Assembly (NCBI GenBank): GCA_963732695.1
Contig: CAVTAP010000004.1
Coordinates: 310,001-374,000 of the forward strand
DNA length: 64,000 bases
Direction of reading: 5' to 3'
Source of the DNA: CADEDH01 sp963732695
GTDB lineage: Bacteria > Actinomycetota > Acidimicrobiia > Acidimicrobiales > SZUA-35
Shown: one piece after another, positions 60,173-64,000 of the stretch
How positions within the stretch are numbered: position 1 is the first letter of the stretch
Layout of the letters: every line of letters starts with the position of its first letter
The notes under the pieces: model-generated
What the model was told of the DNA's origin: nothing
What the model saw: the letters and a program-made list of their open reading frames with translations, nothing else
Databases searched by the model: none
Made by a program: the position numbers and the translations under genes

Positions 60173-60382
60173 TGCTCACCGGGGGCTGCGCCCCCGAACC
60201 CCATCCCGCCCGGGGCCCCCACCCCAGGCGGCAGCTACGCTGCGCCCACCGGGGGCTGCGCCCCCGAACCCCATCCCGCCCGGGGCCCCCACCCCAGACG
60301 GCAGCTACGCTGCGCCCACCGGGGGCTGCGCCCCCGAACCCCATCCCGCCCGGGGCCCCCACCCCAGGCGGCAGCTACGCTG
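60173..60382. repeat. Three tandem 70-bp repeats carrying a -10 hexamer
   Basis: Units at 60173-60242, 60243-60312 and 60313-60382 are nearly identical and clearly related to the 33.5-kb pair. Each has GGGGGC-TGC-GCCCCC and ends GCAGCTACGCTG. In the last, TACGCT (60376-60381) is six bases before the GTG at 60388. A partial unit end (GTACGCCGTGCTCACC) precedes the first copy. The region 60127-60387 holds no gene. Confidence 0.93.
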
Positions 60383-60387
60383 TGCCG

Positions 60388-61410
60388 GTGGACGACCTGT
60401 CGCCCCAGGCCCGGGAGCGCCTGGCCCGAGCGGCCGGCCAGCCCTTGCGGCCCCCGCCGCCCGACGATCACGCCGCCGTGGCCCAGTGGCGGGCCGAGGT
60501 CCACACCGCCTGGCTGGCTGGCGACCCACCGGCGGCGGCCTGCGGGCACGAGCCGGTGACGATCGCCGGCGTGCGCTGCCTGTGGGCGCCGGGATCCGGT
60601 GCCGGCCCGGATGCTGCCGGCCCCGGTGACGGCGGCCCGCTCGCCGCCGAGGGCCCGCTCCTCGTCTACTTCCACGGCGGCGGCTACTCGCTGGGCAGCC
60701 CGGAGGTGGCCCTGCCCATCACCCAACGCCTGGCCGCCGGCGGGGTGGCGGTGGTGTCGGTCGACTACCGGCTGGCCCCCGAGCACCCCTGGCCGGCGGC
60801 GGTCGACGACGCCGTGACCGTGTTCCGCGCCCTGCGCCAGGCCGCCCCCCGGCGCCCACTGGCGGTCGGAGGCGACTCGGCCGGCGGCAACCTGGCGCTG
60901 TCGGTGACCCAGCGGACCCGACTCGATGCCGGCGGCCGCGGCGGGCCCGCAGCCATGGTGCTGTTCAGCCCCCACCTCGACCACGGCGGCCCGCTCCGGC
61001 CGGGCGACGACACCGACGAGGTCGGCGCCGCCTGGCTGCGGACCGCCTACTGCGGGCGGGCGAACCCCGACGATCCCGGGATCTCGCCCCTCCGGGGCGA
61101 CCTGTCGGGCCTACCGCCCACGCTCGTCCAGGTCGGCACCCGGGACGAGCTGCTGGGCCAGGCCGCCCGCTTCGCCCGGGCCGCACGGCGGGCCGGTTGC
61201 GAGGTGACGCTCGACGTGTGGGACGGGCTGTGGCACACCTGGCAGTACCACCGGGACCTGCCCGAGGCCGACCGGGCCCTCGCCGAGGCCGCCGCCTTCG
61301 TCATGGCCACCGTCTCCCGACATTCTGGCGCGTCGCAAAGCGCTGAGCGCAGGTTCGACGCGCCAGAAGGAGTGGCGGCAGGCCGGATCAGGCGACCGGG
61401 CCGGGGATGA
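60388..61410 (+). CDS. HSL-family alpha/beta hydrolase (hormone-sensitive lipase type)
   Basis: GTG at 60388 gives 340 residues, its position fixed by the TACGCT six bases upstream. HSL motifs: YFHGGGYSLG (oxyanion hole), SVDYRLAPEHPWPAAVDD, GGDSAGGNLAL (nucleophile) and VWDGLWHTWQYH (histidine). It is likely a carboxylesterase for short acyl esters. The last 30 residues (SRHSGASQSAERRFDAPEG and onward) are encoded by a long-loop inverted repeat at 61323-61368 and do not look native, so the repeat may have been inserted into the 3' end. It overlaps the convergent gene by 23 bases. Confidence 0.88.
   Translation: MDDLSPQARERLARAAGQPLRPPPPDDHAAVAQWRAEVHTAWLAGDPPAAACGHEPVTIAGVRCLWAPGSGAGPDAAGPGDGGPLAAEGPLLVYFHGGGYSLGSPEVALPITQRLAAGGVAVVSVDYRLAPEHPWPAAVDDAVTVFRALRQAAPRRPLAVGGDSAGGNLALSVTQRTRLDAGGRGGPAAMVLFSPHLDHGGPLRPGDDTDEVGAAWLRTAYCGRANPDDPGISPLRGDLSGLPPTLVQVGTRDELLGQAARFARAARRAGCEVTLDVWDGLWHTWQYHRDLPEADRALAEAAAFVMATVSRHSGASQSAERRFDAPEGVAAGRIRRPGRG
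61323..61368. repeat. Inverted repeat, 13-bp arms, 20-base loop, inside a gene end
   Basis: TTCTGGCGCGTCG (61323-61335) pairs exactly with CGACGCGCCAGAA (61356-61368). It shares its build with the elements at 25.5 and 37.8 kb but lies inside the 3' end of the esterase gene. Confidence 0.85.
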
Positions 61411-62089
61411 TCGTGGGCGAGCTCGGCGGGGCCGAGGTGGGCGGGGTGGTGGGCGGCGACGTGGTGGGCGGCCGGGTGGTCGTGGTGGTGATCACCGTCG
61501 GGGGCACGGTGGCCTCGGTGACAGTGACGCGGGTGGTGGTCGTCGTGGTGGCGGGCGGCCGGGTGGTCGTGGTGGACGACGAGGGGCCGCCCGTTGTGGT
61601 GGTGCTGCCCGTCGGCTCGGCCGCCGTGGAGGCGGTGGTGGCCCCCGGGGCCTGCGTGGTGGGGGTGGTGGGTCCCGGGTCGCCACCCCGAGCGGCCGTG
61701 GTGGCGGTGGGGGCCAGCGGCGACGGGGACGAGGCACCCTTCGACGGCTTGTAGGTGCCGGTGAACCGCCCGTCGCCGGCGGCCGGCGCGGTGGCGTCGC
61801 CGCTCGGGGTGGCGGCACCCGACTCCGCTCCCCCCAGGTCGGGAGCGACCCGTTCGAGCCCGGCATCAGCCGTTCCGTCGACCGCGGCGGTGGTGCTGGC
61901 CGTGCCCTCGCTGGACACGGCCTGCATGGCCACCGGGTCGTCGCGGTGGATCAGGGCCGAGATCGCCCCGGTGAACGACAGCACGATGGCCCCCAGCACG
62001 GCCACGATCCCGCCCACGAACACCGCCGTCTGGCGCTGTCGAGCGGTGAGCGCGGTGTCACCCCGGAACAGGGACTCGCGATTCAGCAT
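61388..62089 (-). CDS. Membrane-anchored protein with Pro/Thr-rich extracellular tail
   Basis: ATG at 62089 with GGGAG upstream; 233 residues. A cytoplasmic start of about 20 residues (LNRESLFRGDTALTARQRQT) leads into one membrane segment (AVFVGGIVAVLGAIVLSFTGAI). The outside part is low-complexity Ala/Gly/Ser, then long Thr/Pro runs such as STTTTGGPSSSTTTTRPP and TTSPPTTPPTSAPPSSP. Such tails are typical of glycosylated or wall-spanning anchors in actinobacteria. No enzymatic domain is visible. Codon use is strongly biased by the repeats. Confidence 0.75.
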   Translation of the reverse strand: MLNRESLFRGDTALTARQRQTAVFVGGIVAVLGAIVLSFTGAISALIHRDDPVAMQAVSSEGTASTTAAVDGTADAGLERVAPDLGGAESGAATPSGDATAPAAGDGRFTGTYKPSKGASSPSPLAPTATTAARGGDPGPTTPTTQAPGATTASTAAEPTGSTTTTGGPSSSTTTTRPPATTTTTTRVTVTEATVPPTVITTTTTRPPTTSPPTTPPTSAPPSSPTIIPGPVA

Positions 62090-62237
62090 GGTCTCGTCTC
62101 CCGCTCCATCGCTGGATCACCTCCACTCCGGAGCCCGCTGCCAGGACATCACGGTACGACCTGACAGACCGTCAGAGGTGGACTGCGGGTGGGATTGCCC
62201 CGCTCGCTGAACCGGACGGACTAGGGTATGGCGCCGC

Positions 62238-63080
62238 ATGGTCGTGATCGTCAGCCTGGTGGCCGCCGTTCTGTTCGGTTCGGGCGACTTCTGTGGCGCC
62301 CTCGCCACCCGCCGGGCCACCGCCCTCCAGGTGGTGGCCGGCTCCCACCTGATCGGCCTGGTCGGCGTGGGTCTGCTGGCCTTGGCGCTGGGCAATCCGG
62401 TGACCGGCCGTGACCTGGCCCTGGGGGCGGCGGGCGGAGTGCTGGGGGCGGTGGGCGTGGGCCTGCTCTACCGCCGGCTGGCCGTGGGGCCGATGTACCT
62501 GGTGGCCCCTGTCACCGCCGTGACCGCCGCCGCCGTGCCCACCCTCTGGGGGTGGCTGCGGGGCGACAGCCTGAGCCCGGTGGCCTGGGGTGGGGTGGTG
62601 CTGGCCCTGGGGGCGGTGGCCCTGGTGTCGAGCGTGGCCGACAGCGACGGCGGGCAGGGCCCGATCACCACCGCCGCGGTGGTGGAGTCGCTGGGGTCGG
62701 GCCTGGGGTTCGGCGGCTTCTACATCCTGGTGGCGGCGACCGATGCCGACAGCCAGCCCTGGCCCATCGTCGGGGCCCGGCTCACCACCGCCCTCGGTCT
62801 GCTGGCGGTCCTGGCTGTGATGCGCCGGGCGCCGCTGCCCACCGACCGGGTCGGGATCACCCTCATCGGCGCCACCGGCCTGTTCGAGGTGGCGGCGAAC
62901 TGCGGGTACCTCTACGCCTCCACCCACGGCCAGCTGGCGGTGGCCGCCGTGCTGGTCTCGATGTACCCGATCTCCACCGTGGTGCTGGCCCGCCTCGTGC
63001 TGGACGAGCGCATGACCCGCCTCCAGGTGGCCGGCGTCCTGGGGGCCATCGCCGCCGCCGGGCTGATAACCCGGGGTTGA
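62238..63080 (+). CDS. EamA/DMT-family transporter
   Basis: ATG at 62238 gives 280 residues with about ten membrane helices in two EamA halves. The first starts VVIVSLVAAVLFGSGDFCGA and has YRRLAVGPMYLVAPVTAVTA; the second has SLGSGLGFGGFYILVAATDA and YLYASTHGQLAVAAVLVSMY, ending VLARLVLDERMTRLQVAGV. Family members export or import small metabolites. TAGGGT lies 11 bases before the ATG. Substrate unknown. Confidence 0.88.
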   Translation: MVVIVSLVAAVLFGSGDFCGALATRRATALQVVAGSHLIGLVGVGLLALALGNPVTGRDLALGAAGGVLGAVGVGLLYRRLAVGPMYLVAPVTAVTAAAVPTLWGWLRGDSLSPVAWGGVVLALGAVALVSSVADSDGGQGPITTAAVVESLGSGLGFGGFYILVAATDADSQPWPIVGARLTTALGLLAVLAVMRRAPLPTDRVGITLIGATGLFEVAANCGYLYASTHGQLAVAAVLVSMYPISTVVLARLVLDERMTRLQVAGVLGAIAAAGLITRG

Positions 63081-63149
63081 TCACGGGTACTGTCGAGGCC
63101 CGACCCGAACCCCTCAGCTGAAGCAGCCCCACCGGAGCGGAGCGCAACC

Positions 63150-64000
63150 ATGTCGTACCCAGGCACCCACGCCGCCAGCACCCCGAACAAGCCGGCGGTG
63201 ATCATGGCCGAGTCGGGCCAGACGCTGACCTACGCCGAGCTCGATGCCCGGTCGGCCCAGCTGGCCCGGCTGTTGCACGCCGCCGGCCTGCGGGCCGGCG
63301 ACCACGTGTCGATCTTCATGGAGAACAACATCCGGTACTTCGAGTGCTTCTGGGCGGCGGTGCGCTCCGGGCTGTACTTCACCACGATCAACCGGTACCT
63401 GCAGCCCGAGGAGATCGCCTACATCCTGGCCGACTCCGGAGCCAAGGCTCTGTTCACGTCGGCCGCCGTGGCCGACATCGCCGCCGCCGTGCCCCCGCTC
63501 GCTCCCGACTGCCGTGTGTTGCTGGCCGTCGACGGCCCGGTCGACGGTTTCGAGCCCTTCGAGGAGGCGGTGGCCGCCCACCCGTCCGGGCCGATGGCCG
63601 ACCAGCCCCGGGGCGAGACCATGCTCTACAGCTCGGGCACCACGGGCCGCCCGAAGGGGATCAAGCGCCCGCTGTCGGGCTTCCAGATCGACGACCCGGC
63701 CGGGGCCGGGGGCGTGGTGGCCCTGCTCACCGGCCTGTTCTCGGTCACCGCCGACAGCGTCTACCTGTCGCCGGCCCCCCTCTACCACTCGGCCCCGCTG
63801 GGTTTCACCACATCGGTGCAGGCCATCGGGGGCACGGCGGTGGTCATGGAGCGGTTCGACCCGGCCAGCGCCCTGCGCTTCATCGAGCAGTACCGCATCA
63901 CCCACAGCCAGTGGGTGCCCACCATGTTCTCCCGGATGCTGAAGCTGCCCCCGGCGCAGCTCACGGGCTACGACTGGAGCAGCCACCAGGTGGCCATCCA
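63150..64000 (+). CDS. AMP-forming acyl-CoA synthetase, 3' end outside window
   Basis: ATG at 63150 after CGGAGCGGAG; 283 residues are visible with no stop. The ANL-family pattern includes the adenylation loop ETMLYSSGTTGRPKGIKRP (P-loop), TLTYAELDARSAQLARLL at the start, and LSPAPLYHSAPLGF. The enzyme activates a carboxylic acid to acyl-CoA. Actinobacterial relatives (FadD-like) often act on fatty or cholesterol-derived acids; the substrate pocket residues lie partly beyond the edge. Confidence 0.93.
   Translation, partial: MSYPGTHAASTPNKPAVIMAESGQTLTYAELDARSAQLARLLHAAGLRAGDHVSIFMENNIRYFECFWAAVRSGLYFTTINRYLQPEEIAYILADSGAKALFTSAAVADIAAAVPPLAPDCRVLLAVDGPVDGFEPFEEAVAAHPSGPMADQPRGETMLYSSGTTGRPKGIKRPLSGFQIDDPAGAGGVVALLTGLFSVTADSVYLSPAPLYHSAPLGFTTSVQAIGGTAVVMERFDPASALRFIEQYRITHSQWVPTMFSRMLKLPPAQLTGYDWSSHQVAI

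Noticed and set aside
60173..60382. CRISPR array
   Set aside because: The 70-bp units are contiguous with no variable spacers and no cas genes are near.

Overview
The window is very G+C-rich DNA with tightly packed genes, many GTG/TTG starts and 4-base start/stop overlaps. Several features point to a high-GC actinobacterium, most likely of the Acidimicrobiia type: PPOX- and luciferase-like proteins of the F420/flavin families, an ECF41 sigma factor, monomeric isocitrate dehydrogenase, many CaiB/BaiF CoA-transferases, and paa plus box aromatic degradation. This placement is inference; no rRNA or other marker gene is present.

Layout. 0-2.7 kb: an enoyl-CoA hydratase, a PPOX protein cut by the window edge, and a two-domain AhpD-like protein with an in-frame TGA exactly where the second Cys of CxxC belongs, followed by a SECIS-like hairpin (candidate selenoprotein). 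2.7-7.7 kb: divergent paaX and the paaABCDE phenylacetyl-CoA epoxidase operon with a symmetric operator. 7.7-15.5 kb: a DUF218 protein, hydrolases, an ECF41 sigma factor coupled to an FAD oxidoreductase behind a matching promoter, a thioredoxin-fused protein, a MOSC protein and a serine hydrolase. 15.5-25.4 kb: acyl-CoA and CoA-transferase enzymes, two SDR-type proteins and a D-aminoacylase-like amidohydrolase. 25.6-31.3 kb: monomeric icd, divergent from boxC-boxB (aerobic benzoyl-CoA epoxidation). 31.3-39.3 kb: a GGDEF-EAL protein, a thioesterase, an SDR, a P450, a PLP lyase, aroQ and an MFS exporter.

39.4-55.3 kb is the most unusual part: a 16-kb set of overlapping or closely spaced same-strand genes for secreted/surface proteins. 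It contains four small membrane-anchored secreted proteins (TasA/CalY-like to varying degree), two SipW/ER-type signal peptidase domains and a giant adhesin of about 2,200 residues. One peptidase is fused to a GGDEF-EAL c-di-GMP module; the other is fused to a large DUF2341/LamG surface protein with its own internal SipW-type signal. The adhesin carries CSLREA-type repeats, beta-helices, a seven-blade propeller of exact 171-bp repeats, and LamG. I infer a c-di-GMP-linked export system for extracellular fibres or adhesins. 55.4-64 kb: a membrane protein, an F420-type oxidoreductase, an acyl-CoA dehydrogenase, a LigI-like lactonase, a broken PrpF/GalD-like isomerase, an HSL-type esterase, a Pro/Thr-rich anchored protein, an EamA transporter and the start of an acyl-CoA synthetase.

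About 21 single-base indels interrupt otherwise well-conserved genes, mostly +1 in C/G runs. Correcting them restores whole-codon lengths in every case checked, so most look like sequencing or assembly errors rather than gene decay. Short intergenic structures are plentiful: 70-bp tandem repeats carrying a -10 hexamer, long-loop inverted repeats at gene ends, a perfect 23-bp palindrome, and a triple 14-bp operator.
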